NCBI RefSeq assembly: GCF_015670405.1
Contig: NZ_JADPBQ010000014.1
Location: 1-64,000, forward strand
DNA from: Clostridium sp. 1001271B_151109_B4
GTDB lineage: Bacteria > Bacillota > Clostridia > Clostridiales > Clostridiaceae
DNA length: 64,000 nucleotides
Reading direction: 5' to 3'
Positions 8,380 through 18,041 of the stretch are shown piece by piece (the stretch's first letter is position 1; each line of letters opens with the position of its first letter). The notes beneath the pieces are model-generated. The model did not search any database and was not told where the DNA came from. It worked only from the letters and a program-made list of their open reading frames with translations. The translations under genes and the position numbers were made by a program.

Positions 8380-9195
8380 ATGGGCTATTATGTTAAGGTT
8401 GAATCAAATGTTAAAGTATATGTAGAAGATCTTAATGAAAAGGCTGATAAGGCTATTGTTTTTTTACATGGATGGCCAGGAAGTCATGAATTGTTTGAAT
8501 ATCAATATGATTATTTAGTTGAGAAAGGTTATAGATGTATTGGAATAGATCAAAGAGGGTTTGGAAAATCTGATAGGCCTGTGTGTGGATATGATTATGA
8601 TACATTAAGTGATGATGTAAAGGCAGTGGTGGATGTATTATGCTTAGATAATTTTATATTACTAGGTCATTCAACAGGAGGTGCTATAGCCATAAGGTAT
8701 ATGGCAAGAAATAATGGTAAAGGAGTAGATAAACTAATTCTTTGTGGAGCAGCAGCTCCAAGCCTTATTAAACGTTCATATTTCCCATATGGAATAAGTA
8801 GAGAAGTTGTTGAAGAAATAATAGAAGGAACATATAGTGACAGGCCTAAGATGTTAAAAAAGTTTGGAGAGATATTTTTTTATAAAAAAGTTAGCAAACC
8901 CCTTATGGAATGGTTCTTTCAATTAGGGTTACAAGCTGCTGGTTGGTCAACAGCAAAGGTTGCTAATACTTGGTTAGATGAAGAAGAATTATTTGATGAT
9001 ATGAAAAAGATAGATATTGAAACATTAATTTTGCATGGTATACATGATAAAGTTTGTTTATTTCCTTTGGCTTTGGAGCAAAAAAAATTAATAAAGAACA
9101 GTAAATTAGTGAAATTCATGAATAGTGGACATGCTACATTTTATGATGAGAGACAGAAATTTAATCAGGAATTAGTTAAGTTTATTGTGAGATAG
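8380..9195 (+). CDS. Alpha/beta hydrolase
   Basis: A 271-residue alpha/beta-fold hydrolase. The oxyanion motif HGWPG is at residues 30-34, the nucleophile elbow GHSTGG places Ser98, and the acid and base are Asp223 (HGIHDKV) and His251 (NSGHATF). DQRGFGKSDRP is typical of haloperoxidase/esterase-like members. There is no signal peptide, so it is cytoplasmic. The substrate cannot be told from sequence. The ribosome site is weak (TGGAG). It lies 25 bases before sodA, suggesting co-transcription. Confidence 0.88.
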   Translation: MGYYVKVESNVKVYVEDLNEKADKAIVFLHGWPGSHELFEYQYDYLVEKGYRCIGIDQRGFGKSDRPVCGYDYDTLSDDVKAVVDVLCLDNFILLGHSTGGAIAIRYMARNNGKGVDKLILCGAAAPSLIKRSYFPYGISREVVEEIIEGTYSDRPKMLKKFGEIFFYKKVSKPLMEWFFQLGLQAAGWSTAKVANTWLDEEELFDDMKKIDIETLILHGIHDKVCLFPLALEQKKLIKNSKLVKFMNSGHATFYDERQKFNQELVKFIVR

Positions 9196-9220
9196 ATTAT
9201 TAAATAGGGGGATATATAGA

Positions 9221-9841
9221 ATGAAATATGACAAGTTACCATTACAATATAAATTTGACCAATTAGAACCATATATTGATACAGAAACAGTATGTATACA
9301 TTATACAAAGCATTTACAGGGATATGTTGATAAATTAAATAAGGTACTAGAAGGATATGAAAAATTTACTGATGAAAAAACATTAGAGGAGATACTTTTT
9401 AATATTGAAGAAACTCCTATAGAGATAAGAAAAGATGTAATAAAACAAGGTGGTGGAGTAGCAAATCACAATCTTTATTTTTCTATTTTAGGTAATAAAC
9501 CTAAAAAACATCCAACTGGGGAATTATTAAATGAGATAAATAGAAGATTTGGAGATTTAAGTACATTGAAAGAGGAAGTATCAAATAAGGCGATAAATCA
9601 ATTTGGATCTGGTTATGGATGGCTTGTTATAGATAAAAAGGGAGAGCTTGATGTGATATCAACATCAAACCAAGATTCACCATTGATGTTTAAAATGAGA
9701 CCTATATTAACAATAGATGTTTGGGAGCATGCATATTATTTAAAATATAAGAACTTAAGAGCTCAATACGTAAAAAATATATGGAATGTGATAGATTGGA
9801 GTAAGATAGAGGAAATATATTTAAAAGAGTGTTCTAAGTAA
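9221..9841 (+). CDS. sodA: Superoxide dismutase, Fe/Mn family
   Basis: A 206-residue Fe/Mn superoxide dismutase that turns superoxide into oxygen and peroxide in the cytoplasm. All four metal ligands are visible: His27 (CIHYTKHLQ), His83 (GVANHNLYF), Asp166 and His170 in the signature DVWEHAYYLKY. The length is normal. Fe versus Mn cannot be decided by eye. GGGGGATATATAGA precedes the ATG. It probably shares a transcript with the alpha/beta hydrolase. Confidence 0.95.
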   Translation: MKYDKLPLQYKFDQLEPYIDTETVCIHYTKHLQGYVDKLNKVLEGYEKFTDEKTLEEILFNIEETPIEIRKDVIKQGGGVANHNLYFSILGNKPKKHPTGELLNEINRRFGDLSTLKEEVSNKAINQFGSGYGWLVIDKKGELDVISTSNQDSPLMFKMRPILTIDVWEHAYYLKYKNLRAQYVKNIWNVIDWSKIEEIYLKECSK

Positions 9842-9850
9842 TGGGCATAA

Positions 9851-10003
9851 TATCATGGTATAAGACTATTTAGATTTATTAACAAATTAATAGTGAATAA
9901 TAAAATTAAAGAAGTATTTAAAATTCATGGGATACAATATTATAAAGTTACAGAGTTTTTACCACATCATTTTAATAAATCACCAGATAAATGGTTCAAT
10001 TAA
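9851..10003 (+). pseudogene. Possible gene remnant after sodA
   Basis: An open frame without a good start (first candidate GTG 9893) ends ...FLPHHFNKSPDKWFN at TAA 10001-10003 and is followed by a terminator hairpin. The ending reads like a real protein C-terminus, but there is no ribosome site and the frame is short. I read it as the leftover 3' end of a deleted gene; it could be chance. Confidence 0.25.
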
Positions 10004-10012
10004 ATAATAAAA

Positions 10013-10053
10013 ATAGTAAAAGAAGTTAGATAATATCTAGCTTCTTTTACTAT
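10013..10053. terminator. Strong hairpin between convergent genes
   Basis: An 18-base arm (10013-10030) pairs with 10036-10053, with AGAAG/CTTCT at its centre. T-rich flanks on both strands are modest. It probably ends both the sodA side and the facing minus-strand gene. Confidence 0.7.
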
Positions 10054-10080
10054 TAAAAAATTTTTAGTGAAAGTACATAA

Positions 10081-10575
10081 TTAAATTTTAAATCCCAAAT
10101 AAATTTCACAAATAGCTGTAACTATAAAGAAAATCCCTATAATATAAGGTGTAGCTAATATTGCTATAAATGGATTAAATAATATTAGTAATCCTAAAAT
10201 AAATAAAAGGATTATGTATATTGTATGAAAGTTAAATCCTAAATTTTTATATTTAATTGCCATAATGAATAAATAAATTCCTCTAATAAGTGCCCATAAA
10301 CCAAAAAATAATGCAATTGTATCAAGGGTTTCTGTAGGTGAGAAACAAAGAAGTAATCCAAATAAGATTGAAATTATTCCATTTACAATTAAAAAAACAT
10401 TATTTAGAGAGGTAAATGATCTAATAATTGCAAATATCCCAGCTACTATTATTAATACTCCACAAATATTAATGAAACTTGAAAATGTACTAAAAGGATT
10501 AATGAAAAATAAAATACCTATTATTCCAAATAGGATTCCTTCAACAATAAATAGATATTCTAAGAATTTTTTCAA
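10081..10575 (-). CDS. DUF308 / HdeD-family membrane protein
   Basis: About 164 residues, nearly all hydrophobic, with about six membrane segments. The pattern IVAGIFAIIRSF ... GIISILFGLLLCFSP ... GLWALIRGIYLFIMAIKY is that of the HdeD/DUF308 family. HdeD contributes to acid resistance in E. coli; in Clostridium the role is unknown. I chose TTG 10575 because AAAGGAG then lies eight bases upstream; GTG 10584 overlaps the ribosome site. Single gene. Confidence 0.8.
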   Translation of the reverse strand: MKKFLEYLFIVEGILFGIIGILFFINPFSTFSSFINICGVLIIVAGIFAIIRSFTSLNNVFLIVNGIISILFGLLLCFSPTETLDTIALFFGLWALIRGIYLFIMAIKYKNLGFNFHTIYIILLFILGLLILFNPFIAILATPYIIGIFFIVTAICEIYLGFKI

Positions 10576-10828
10576 AAATATCACTCCTTTAAATGTTTGA
10601 TTATGAAATACATCTTTAGTTTGTGATAAATTTATAATATTATATATAAAATTTTCTATTTAAATATAATTATAAAAGTAGTAAGGAAAATAACCTCTTT
10701 TGCAATTATTTTATTTTATGATAATATTAGTTTAATAGAATATATATTATGTTAAGAAAGCACACTTATAATATAATAAGGTCTATATTGTAGGAATAAG
10801 AAAGTAAAATGTTAAATGGAGGTATGGT

Positions 10829-11452
10829 GTGATAAAGAAAACATGTAAACAGTGTGGAAGAGATTTTACTCTTACTGATTCAGAAGTTAATTTTTATAAG
10901 AGTAAGGGTTTAGACATTCCCAAAAGATGTAGTGAGTGTAGAAAGAAAAATAAAAATAATAACAATAATATAAATAAAGATAATATAAATAATAAGCAAG
11001 AAATTAATAGTTACAGTAATAATGGAAGAGATAATAAGAAGAATAATAAAAAGAGATATACATTTGGAAGTGTTATAGCCGCAGGATTAGTTATTATACT
11101 TTTACTTGTTGGTAAGGTATTTAACATAAATCCTAATTGGGGTGAAATATTTAATACAACTCAAAATGAGCAAACTAGCAATGTATCTCTTGAATTTAGA
11201 AATGAAAGTCTATGGCAAGATCATTTCTTGAAGCATGGAAGTGAGTTTGGATACTCTACTAAGGAGGAGTACTTAAACGGAGCAAATAAAGTTATTAATT
11301 CTGCATCATCTTTACATAAGTTAGAAGCTGAAGATAATGACGAAATTTATTATGATGAAAGTAAGAATGAGATTGTTTTTGTATCATCTGATGGATATAT
11401 AAGAACTTATTTTAGACCTAGTGAAGGAATTAATTATTATAATAGACAATAA
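10829..11452 (+). CDS. Zinc-ribbon membrane protein with BECR/RNase-toxin-like C-terminal domain
   Basis: A 207-residue protein in three parts. An N-terminal zinc ribbon (KTCKQCGRDF ... KRCSECRKK, residues 4-40) is followed by an Asn/Lys-rich linker (about 42-75) and one membrane segment (GSVIAAGLVIILLLVGKVF, about 80-100). The C-terminal domain (about 125-207) contains LWQDHFLKHGSEFGYSTKEEYL and DGYIRTYFRPSEGINYYNRQ. This last part strongly resembles domains at the ends of bacterial polymorphic toxins (HFxKHGxEFG...RTYFKP..., BECR/RNase-like fold). There is no secretion signal and no obvious immunity gene. GTG start with TGGAGG six bases upstream. Function unknown. Confidence 0.7.
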   Translation: MIKKTCKQCGRDFTLTDSEVNFYKSKGLDIPKRCSECRKKNKNNNNNINKDNINNKQEINSYSNNGRDNKKNNKKRYTFGSVIAAGLVIILLLVGKVFNINPNWGEIFNTTQNEQTSNVSLEFRNESLWQDHFLKHGSEFGYSTKEEYLNGANKVINSASSLHKLEAEDNDEIYYDESKNEIVFVSSDGYIRTYFRPSEGINYYNRQ

Positions 11453-11458
11453 AAAAGT

Positions 11459-11511
11459 ATCTATAGTATATTTGAAAATTGATTTTTGAATATACTGTAG
11501 ATATTTTTTTT
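11459..11511 (+). terminator. Terminator after zinc-ribbon/toxin-like gene
   Basis: ATCTATAGTATATT (11459-11472) pairs with AATATACTGTAGAT (11489-11502), then T8. Confidence 0.8.
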
Positions 11512-11723
11512 ATAATTAATTATGAAATAATGCTTAAAATCAATGGCTAAGGTAATTCAAGTAGGAATAAATTAAATAAAAGTTATATATGGATATTTCT
11601 TAAATGAATATATTTTTTCTCTTAATGTTTTATAAAAATAACTTTTAGGAGGTTTATATAACATCTTATAAGTATTTGAATATATTATTATAAGAATTTT
11701 AAGAATCGTATAGGAGAAAAGAA

Positions 11724-12857
11724 ATGATCAATTTTAATGAAATTCCTATTATCGAGGAAGGAGAGAAATATATAAAGGAATCCATTGAAAGTTATAAAAA
11801 ACTCAGTGGAGATGGGGTATTTACTAAAAGGTGCAGTAAGTGGCTTGAAGATAATTTTAAGTTGAATAAAGTACTATTAACTACATCATGTACCCATGCA
11901 TTAGAAATGGCAGCAATATTATGTGATATTAAAGATGGAGATGAGATTATTGCACCATCATATACATTTGTATCAACTGTAAATGCATTTATTTTAAGAG
12001 GTGCAAAGATAGTTTTTGTTGATATAAGGCCAGACACTATGAATATAGATGAAAATTTAATTGAAAAGGCTATTACTAATAAGACAAAGGCGATAATTGC
12101 TGTTCACTATGCAGGGGTATCTTGTGAAATGGACAAGATAATGAGTATTGGCAAAAAGTATAATTTATATGTTGTTGAAGATGCAGCACAGGGAGTAATG
12201 GCAAAATATAAAGGAAAAGCGCTAGGAAGTATAGGTGATTTTGGATGTTATAGTTTTCATGAAACTAAAAATTATGTTATGGGAGAAGGAGGTGCAATTG
12301 TAATAAGAGATAATAAGTATATAGAAAATGCAGAAATAATAAGAGAAAAAGGAACTAATAGAAGTAAATTTTTTAGAGGTGAAATAGCTAAATACAGTTG
12401 GGTAGATATAGGCTCTTCATATTTACCAAGTGAGTTAAATGCAGCATATTTATACGCACAATTAGAAATAGCAAAGAAAATTAATGATGATAGATTAAAG
12501 TCATGGAATATTTATTACAATGGCATGAAAGAGCTAGAGGAAAATAAATATATAGAACTTCCTTATATTCCTAAAGAATGTGAGCATAATGGACATATGT
12601 TTTATATTAAAACTAAGGATTTAGATGAAAGAACTAGGTTAATAAAGTATTTAAAAGAAAATGGTATTTTAGCTGTATTTCATTATGTACCATTACATTC
12701 ATCTGAGGCTGGGGTTAAGCTTGGAAGGTTTAATGGGCAAGATATTTATACTACTAAAGAAAGTGAAAGGTTGTTAAGATTACCAATGTATTATGGATTA
12801 AAGCAAGAATCTTTAGAATATATAGTAGATAAGATAAAAGCGTTTTATAATCAATAA
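11724..12857 (+). CDS. DegT/DnrJ/EryC1 (WecE-like) sugar aminotransferase
   Basis: A 377-residue PLP-dependent aminotransferase of the DegT/DnrJ/EryC1/StrS family. It is closest by eye to dTDP-4-amino-4,6-dideoxygalactose transaminases (WecE/RffA, FdtB). Lys182 in SFHETKN should bind PLP; Asp153 in VVEDAAQG and the SCTHALEMAA and GEGGAIV motifs agree. It would add an amino group to a nucleotide-linked keto-sugar. The acetyltransferase gene 28 bases downstream would then acylate that amine, so the pair likely makes an N-acetylated dideoxy-amino sugar for a surface glycan. Confidence 0.85.
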   Translation: MINFNEIPIIEEGEKYIKESIESYKKLSGDGVFTKRCSKWLEDNFKLNKVLLTTSCTHALEMAAILCDIKDGDEIIAPSYTFVSTVNAFILRGAKIVFVDIRPDTMNIDENLIEKAITNKTKAIIAVHYAGVSCEMDKIMSIGKKYNLYVVEDAAQGVMAKYKGKALGSIGDFGCYSFHETKNYVMGEGGAIVIRDNKYIENAEIIREKGTNRSKFFRGEIAKYSWVDIGSSYLPSELNAAYLYAQLEIAKKINDDRLKSWNIYYNGMKELEENKYIELPYIPKECEHNGHMFYIKTKDLDERTRLIKYLKENGILAVFHYVPLHSSEAGVKLGRFNGQDIYTTKESERLLRLPMYYGLKQESLEYIVDKIKAFYNQ

Positions 12858-12885
12858 AAATTAATTTTTTTTAGGAGAATATACA

Positions 12886-13401
12886 ATGGATATAATCGGA
12901 GATAACATTAGCTTGAGAAAAATGGAAATTAGTGATACTAAAAATATAATAAAATGGAGAAATAATTTAAATGTAAAAAAGAATTTTTTTATACAAGAAG
13001 ATTTGAATGAAAAGACACATTATTCATGGATAAAAAATAATGTGAATAAAGGTAAAGTTATTCAGTTCATTATTGTAAGTAATAAACTGAACAAGGATAT
13101 TGGAACAGTATTTTTAAAAGACATTGATAAAAAAAATAGTAAAGCAGAATTCGGAATATTTATTGGGGCGGACTCTGAAAGGGGAAAAGGGTTTGGAACT
13201 GAAGCAGCAGTATTAATATGTAATTATGCTTTTCAAAACTTAAAGCTGCATAGAATATATTTAAGAGTATTTGATCATAATGATCAAGCGAAAAAAAGCT
13301 ATTATAAGGCTGGTTTTAGGCAAGAAGGTATCTTGAAAGATGATATATTTATAAAAGGAAAGTTTTATGATGTTGTTATTATGAGCATCATTAATTCTTA
13401 A
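12886..13401 (+). CDS. GNAT N-acetyltransferase (PseH/RimL-like)
   Basis: A 171-residue GNAT-fold acetyltransferase. The acetyl-CoA loop is ERGKGFGTEA near residue 100, and HDHN.QAKKSYYKAGF-type motif D elements follow (FDHNDQAKKSYYKAGFRQEG). The N-terminus (NISLRKMEISDTKNIIKWRNN) resembles PseH and WecD-like amino-sugar acetyltransferases. It fits as the partner of the upstream aminotransferase. Ribosome site AGGAG eight bases before the ATG. Confidence 0.82.
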   Translation: MDIIGDNISLRKMEISDTKNIIKWRNNLNVKKNFFIQEDLNEKTHYSWIKNNVNKGKVIQFIIVSNKLNKDIGTVFLKDIDKKNSKAEFGIFIGADSERGKGFGTEAAVLICNYAFQNLKLHRIYLRVFDHNDQAKKSYYKAGFRQEGILKDDIFIKGKFYDVVIMSIINS

Positions 13402-13415
13402 GGAAAGGATGGTAT

Positions 13416-15482
13416 ATGAATAATAAAAGTATATGTTTTATAGTTATAGGAGAGGATCAAATTAAGGCTAAGGAATGTATATTTTTTATTAAAAATTTAT
13501 ATGTTCCAATAGGATATGATATAGAAATTATAGAAAAGTATAATATAAAAAATAGAGCAAATTTTTATAATCAAGTTATTAGTGAAAATGATTCAAAATA
13601 TAAAGTATATATAAATGGAAATACAATAATATTAAATTCACACTTTATTGAAGATATGTTAAGCTTATTTTTAAATAAAAGTATAGGAGTTTTAGGTATC
13701 GCAGGAGCAAAGCAATTACCTGTTAGTGGAAAGTGGTGGGAGTCAAAGTCTAAATATGGGGAGTTTTATGAAGTATTTAATGAAAATGTACAACTAAATT
13801 CATTTATAAAACCCAAAGCTGAATATGAGAATGTTCAAGTAATAGACGGGAGTATTATGGCAACTCAATATGATTTTAAGTGGAGAGAAGATTTATTTAA
13901 TGATAAATACTTTCTTTATGAATCTCAATGCTTAGAAATTGCTAAAGGTGGATATGATATTGTAATACCTAAACAAGTAAATAAATGGTGTCTAAAAAAA
14001 GATATAGAAAAAATAGATGAAGAAAAAGTTAATTATTATCAAAAGATATTTTTAAAAAGTTATGAATTAATAGATCTTAATAAAGATAATTTATTTAATT
14101 TTAATACTGAAAATGCTATGAATATTATAAATGAAAATAGAAATAGATATGAAGAATATATTGAATGGATAAATCAAAATTTAGATATAAAAAGATATGA
14201 TATTGTAGCAAATTTAATATATGAAGTAAGTAAAGAAACTTTTTTGAAGCATGCTGGTATTTTTGCAAGTCAAAAGATTGAGGAAGCACTACAAAAATGT
14301 GCAGATAGTATAAATAGTAAGAGTCTAAATAGGATAGAGAATAAATTTGCCAAGAGAAGAGTACTACATGTATTGAGCGAGGGATATTCTACTGGAGGAC
14401 ATACTAGACTTGTAAAGCATTGGATAGAAAGTGATACAGATTCTATTCATAGTGTAATAACAACGTGGCAAGATATAACATTACCAGCTTGGTTAGTAAA
14501 CTCTGTGTTAAACAGTGGAGGTAGCGTTAAAAGTTTAAATAATAATGATAAATTTATGGAGAGAGCTACTATCCTAAGAGAATATGCATACAAGAATGCT
14601 GATATAGTAGTACTTCATATTCATATGTATGATCCAATTGCATTAATTGCATTTGGAGTTAAAGGAGGTCCCCCTGTTTTATTATTAAATCATGCTGACC
14701 ATTGTTTTTGGATAGGAGCTAGTATTGCAGATGTAATAATTGATTGCAATGAGTATGGAAGTAAAATAACTAAGTATAGGAGAGGAAGAAGAGAAGGTAC
14801 TATTTTACCAATTCCACTAAAAAAGCCTGGAGAACTAAATAAATATGAATTAAGAAAAAGATATAATATTAGAGATAATAAGAAAGTTATATTAACAATA
14901 GCAACTGAGCATAAATTTAATAGTATAAATGATATAGATTACTGTGAAATTGTAAAATGTATTTTGAAAAATACAAAAGATACTGTATTTATAATTATTG
15001 GACCTAGAAATGAAGGGAAATTTAAAATGCTTTCAGACATTAGTGAAGAGCGAGTTTTGGTTTTAGGAGTTCAAAATGAAATTGAAGAATTTTATCAAAT
15101 GTCTGATTTATATTTGGATGTTTTTAGTATGGGAAGTTTTACTTCAGAGTTAGATGCTATGTTAAGAGGGTTGCCTGTAATAAAGTTTAAGAACAAAATA
15201 TATCCTAAATTAAATACTATGTTTGATGAATTAGAATTATTAAGTTTTGAAAATATTGGGCAAATAATAGATTGTATAAATGAATATGAAAATGATAAAG
15301 AAAATAGCATTGTTCTTAAAGCACAACAAATGAAAGAATTTGTATTAGAAAATAATGTTTTAAGAACTAGTGAGTATATAAAAGGTATATATAAATCGGT
15401 TGATGAGCATTTGATATATAAGCTTAATATAGAAGATAAAATTGATTATTATGATTTATATTGGGCTTTGTTTAATCACTAG
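13416..15482 (+). CDS. Two-domain glycosyltransferase (GT2-like N-terminus, GT4-like C-terminus)
   Basis: A 688-residue protein. Residues 1-200 form a GT2-like domain (GVLGIAGAKQLP, WWESKSKYGEFYEV, DGSIMATQYDFKWRED) homologous to the start of the minus-strand protein at 15847-17730. Its usual catalytic DxD position reads YINGNT, so this half may be inactive. After a helical linker, residues 310-650 look like a GT-B, family-4 type glycosyltransferase (VLHVLSEGYSTGGHTRLVKHW; later IEEFYQMSDLYLDVFSMGSFTSELDAMLRGLPVI). It lies 14 bases after the acetyltransferase in one operon. Acceptor unknown; a cell-surface or flagellar glycan is likely. Confidence 0.8.
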   Translation: MNNKSICFIVIGEDQIKAKECIFFIKNLYVPIGYDIEIIEKYNIKNRANFYNQVISENDSKYKVYINGNTIILNSHFIEDMLSLFLNKSIGVLGIAGAKQLPVSGKWWESKSKYGEFYEVFNENVQLNSFIKPKAEYENVQVIDGSIMATQYDFKWREDLFNDKYFLYESQCLEIAKGGYDIVIPKQVNKWCLKKDIEKIDEEKVNYYQKIFLKSYELIDLNKDNLFNFNTENAMNIINENRNRYEEYIEWINQNLDIKRYDIVANLIYEVSKETFLKHAGIFASQKIEEALQKCADSINSKSLNRIENKFAKRRVLHVLSEGYSTGGHTRLVKHWIESDTDSIHSVITTWQDITLPAWLVNSVLNSGGSVKSLNNNDKFMERATILREYAYKNADIVVLHIHMYDPIALIAFGVKGGPPVLLLNHADHCFWIGASIADVIIDCNEYGSKITKYRRGRREGTILPIPLKKPGELNKYELRKRYNIRDNKKVILTIATEHKFNSINDIDYCEIVKCILKNTKDTVFIIIGPRNEGKFKMLSDISEERVLVLGVQNEIEEFYQMSDLYLDVFSMGSFTSELDAMLRGLPVIKFKNKIYPKLNTMFDELELLSFENIGQIIDCINEYENDKENSIVLKAQQMKEFVLENNVLRTSEYIKGIYKSVDEHLIYKLNIEDKIDYYDLYWALFNH

Positions 15483-15510
15483 TAATTTTTTGAAGAGTGA
15501 ATTAATTGCT

Positions 15511-15559
15511 GAAGGAGGAAATTAACATACAATATAAGTATTTTAATTTCCTCCTTTCT
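15511..15559 (+). terminator. Terminator of glycan operon
   Basis: GAAGGAGGAAATTAA (15511-15525) pairs with TTAATTTCCTCCTTT (15543-15557). The 364-bp gap 15483-15846 holds only this hairpin and the one at 15821-15857. Confidence 0.8.
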
Positions 15560-15820
15560 TTAATAATATTGGATTAAGAAAGTTTATATTATAATATTTT
15601 TTATTTATTGACTTAAAAAAACTGTAGTATTATTTGATTACCATAGGTATATTGTAAAATATTATTCTTATCTTAAAAAAATATGATTATATTTATTCTA
15701 TTAATATTTTAGCAAAACAACGATTATTATCTTATATTAATTATTCGGATTCAGTATCTCAATAAGGGAAAAAATTTTTAAAGGTATATTAAAATTTATT
15801 TAAAGTATCTAAATAATATT

Positions 15821-15857
15821 AAAATAGGAATACATTTGTTGTATTCCTATTTTTTTA
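15821..15857. terminator. Terminator overlapping the stop of the minus-strand glycosyltransferase
   Basis: AAAATAGGAATACA pairs with TGTATTCCTATTTT around a five-base loop. The TAG stop (15847-15849) lies inside the stem. T-rich flanks occur on both sides. Confidence 0.75.
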
Positions 15858-17730
15858 TATAAAAATTAATTATACTATCTCCATAAGAAAATTTGCTATT
15901 TATTATAAAGTTAAATTTAATCAAGTAGTCATGGAATAAAGATAGATTATTTGCATTTTCTGCATTAGGATCAGTATATAAGGTTGAGGAAATAAATATA
16001 GCAATATTTTTAGCGGTTTCTAAAGCTTTAAAAACTAAGTTTTTAGCCATAACATCTGTTAAAAATTTATCTCCATCATTTATTAAAATATAATCAAAAT
16101 CAATATTATTGCTATCAATAGAAAAAGTTTTAAATAGCTTATTGGCTATTTTATATGAACCATTAGAGCTATCTCCAATATAAAAATCAAGATTTCTTCT
16201 ATAAAACTTAAGCATTAAACCATTAACACCACAATTTCCGTATACATCTAATATCTTTAAGTTTTCTATTTCAGGAACTAAGTTTAAATAAGCTAAATTG
16301 AAATGAACTTCTTTAATATCAATTCCCCATTTTTTTTCGAATTTTTCTTGATTTTCTTTTAGCACTTTACCATAGGAACTATCTTCACTAAACGAAGCAC
16401 TACCATAGTGATGAACAAATGTATCTCTGCATAAGAGAAGTTTATATCCTGCAGTTATTATTCTTAAACAATAGTCATCATCCTCAAAATTTCCAGGGAA
16501 GTAAATTTCATCAAGTAATCCGACTTTATTTAAAACTGATCGTTTAATAAGCATACTATATCCAACCAGCATAATCCTTTCTTCCCAATTAGCTTTATTA
16601 CTTATATTTATTTTAGAAGCAAAGTCTTGCATTTCATCTATTGTTTTATAATTAATAGGTATACTTTGCCAGTATGAAGAGGAATTGGTTATAGGACTAA
16701 CAGCACCTATATTTTCATTACTATATAAGGCAGTTCTTAAGTTTGTAAGCCAATTACTAGTAACAACAATGTCATTATTTAAAAGTAAAATATCATTTTT
16801 AGGATTAGCTAGTTTTATACCATCATTACAGCCACCGGGAAAGCCTCTATTAGAAGTATTTAATTGAAGTTTTATATCATATTGATTTTTTAACCAATTT
16901 TTTGTTTCTTCATTAGAATTATTATCTATAACAATAATTTCATAGTTTTCATTAGAGGTATATTTTCTAATACTTTCTATACATTGTTTAGTGTAATTTA
17001 AGTTATTATAACTTAAAACTATTATACTTGTTCCTGTATCGTTATCATTAGAGGAATTAATATTTGATGATGAATGAGTAAAGTATTCAGCTAAGACCTT
17101 GTCTCTATAAAAATAATAGTTTTCAGTACTAACATCACCACAATCATGAATTATCCAAGGAGTATTTTGTTGAGGTATTACAATTTTTTTATTTTGTTTT
17201 AAGAATTCAAGTGATTGCGAAATGTCATAGAAATGCCAACCATCTAAAATATCTTCTCTCCAAGGTATATCAAATTGTGTAATTAGAATAAAACCATCTA
17301 ATAGAGAAACTTCTTCATATTTATTTTGAGGGGATTGGAAGGAGAGAAGTGTTAAATGAGAATTTCTTATTTCATATAATTCTCCAAAAAGGTTTGAGGC
17401 TTCCCACCAGACTAGTGAAGATGGAATTTCTTTAGAGCCAGCAAAACCTATTAATCCTATTTGATTATCTGTAAATATATCTATAATATTATTTAAAAAA
17501 TTAGGATTAATTATATATACATCTTGATGTAGGTATATTTTATATTTTCCAGTTGCTTTTTTCATACCTTCGTTGTATGCACTTGCTAGAGAATTTGCGT
17601 TTCTAATTTGTATAATTTCAATACTATAATCCTTAGGAATAGTTAATTGTGATATAAAACGTAAGGAATTTTCTAATAATACATCATTATTAACACAAAA
17701 AATAAAACTAATAATATAATTATTATCCAT
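15847..17730 (-). CDS. Multidomain glycosyltransferase (two GT2 domains plus methyltransferase-like tail)
   Basis: A 627-residue protein. The first domain (1-205; YKIYLHQDVYII, GLIGFAGSKEIPSSLVWWEA, DIPWREDILDG) matches the N-terminus of the 13416 protein but keeps a plausible acidic QDV motif. The second (about 220-450) is a classic GT2: SIIVLSYNNLNYTKQCIESI, IVIDNNSNEETKNWL, NRGFPGGCNDG, DILLLNNDIV, and a FEDDDYCLRI motif. The tail (about 490-627, LKILDVYGNCGVNGLMLKF) resembles a SAM-methyltransferase core, probably degenerate. It faces the 11724-15482 operon and belongs to the same glycan locus. Confidence 0.8.
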   Translation of the reverse strand: MDNNYIISFIFCVNNDVLLENSLRFISQLTIPKDYSIEIIQIRNANSLASAYNEGMKKATGKYKIYLHQDVYIINPNFLNNIIDIFTDNQIGLIGFAGSKEIPSSLVWWEASNLFGELYEIRNSHLTLLSFQSPQNKYEEVSLLDGFILITQFDIPWREDILDGWHFYDISQSLEFLKQNKKIVIPQQNTPWIIHDCGDVSTENYYFYRDKVLAEYFTHSSSNINSSNDNDTGTSIIVLSYNNLNYTKQCIESIRKYTSNENYEIIVIDNNSNEETKNWLKNQYDIKLQLNTSNRGFPGGCNDGIKLANPKNDILLLNNDIVVTSNWLTNLRTALYSNENIGAVSPITNSSSYWQSIPINYKTIDEMQDFASKINISNKANWEERIMLVGYSMLIKRSVLNKVGLLDEIYFPGNFEDDDYCLRIITAGYKLLLCRDTFVHHYGSASFSEDSSYGKVLKENQEKFEKKWGIDIKEVHFNLAYLNLVPEIENLKILDVYGNCGVNGLMLKFYRRNLDFYIGDSSNGSYKIANKLFKTFSIDSNNIDFDYILINDGDKFLTDVMAKNLVFKALETAKNIAIFISSTLYTDPNAENANNLSLFHDYLIKFNFIINSKFSYGDSIINFYIKK

Positions 17731-18041
17731 ACGATGCCTCCCAAAAAAATATATAGTATATAGTATGAAAGTAATAAATTAAGTGATTCCTACTATTAAT
17801 CCAAGAAGGAATAATAAAACTCAAAGACACTTATCTTTATGAGGACAATACATACATATTTCTTCAAAATATCTATATTATTTATAGCCTTCGCGAGTCG
17901 TTGTTTTATATATTAAAGCAACTTTCAAATACTTTATTTACATGTAAAAGTATTTAAAAATATATCAATAAATAAATTTTTGGAATATATTTAAATGAAA
18001 AATAATATAAATAAATGATTAATTTTTTTGGAGTAAAATAT

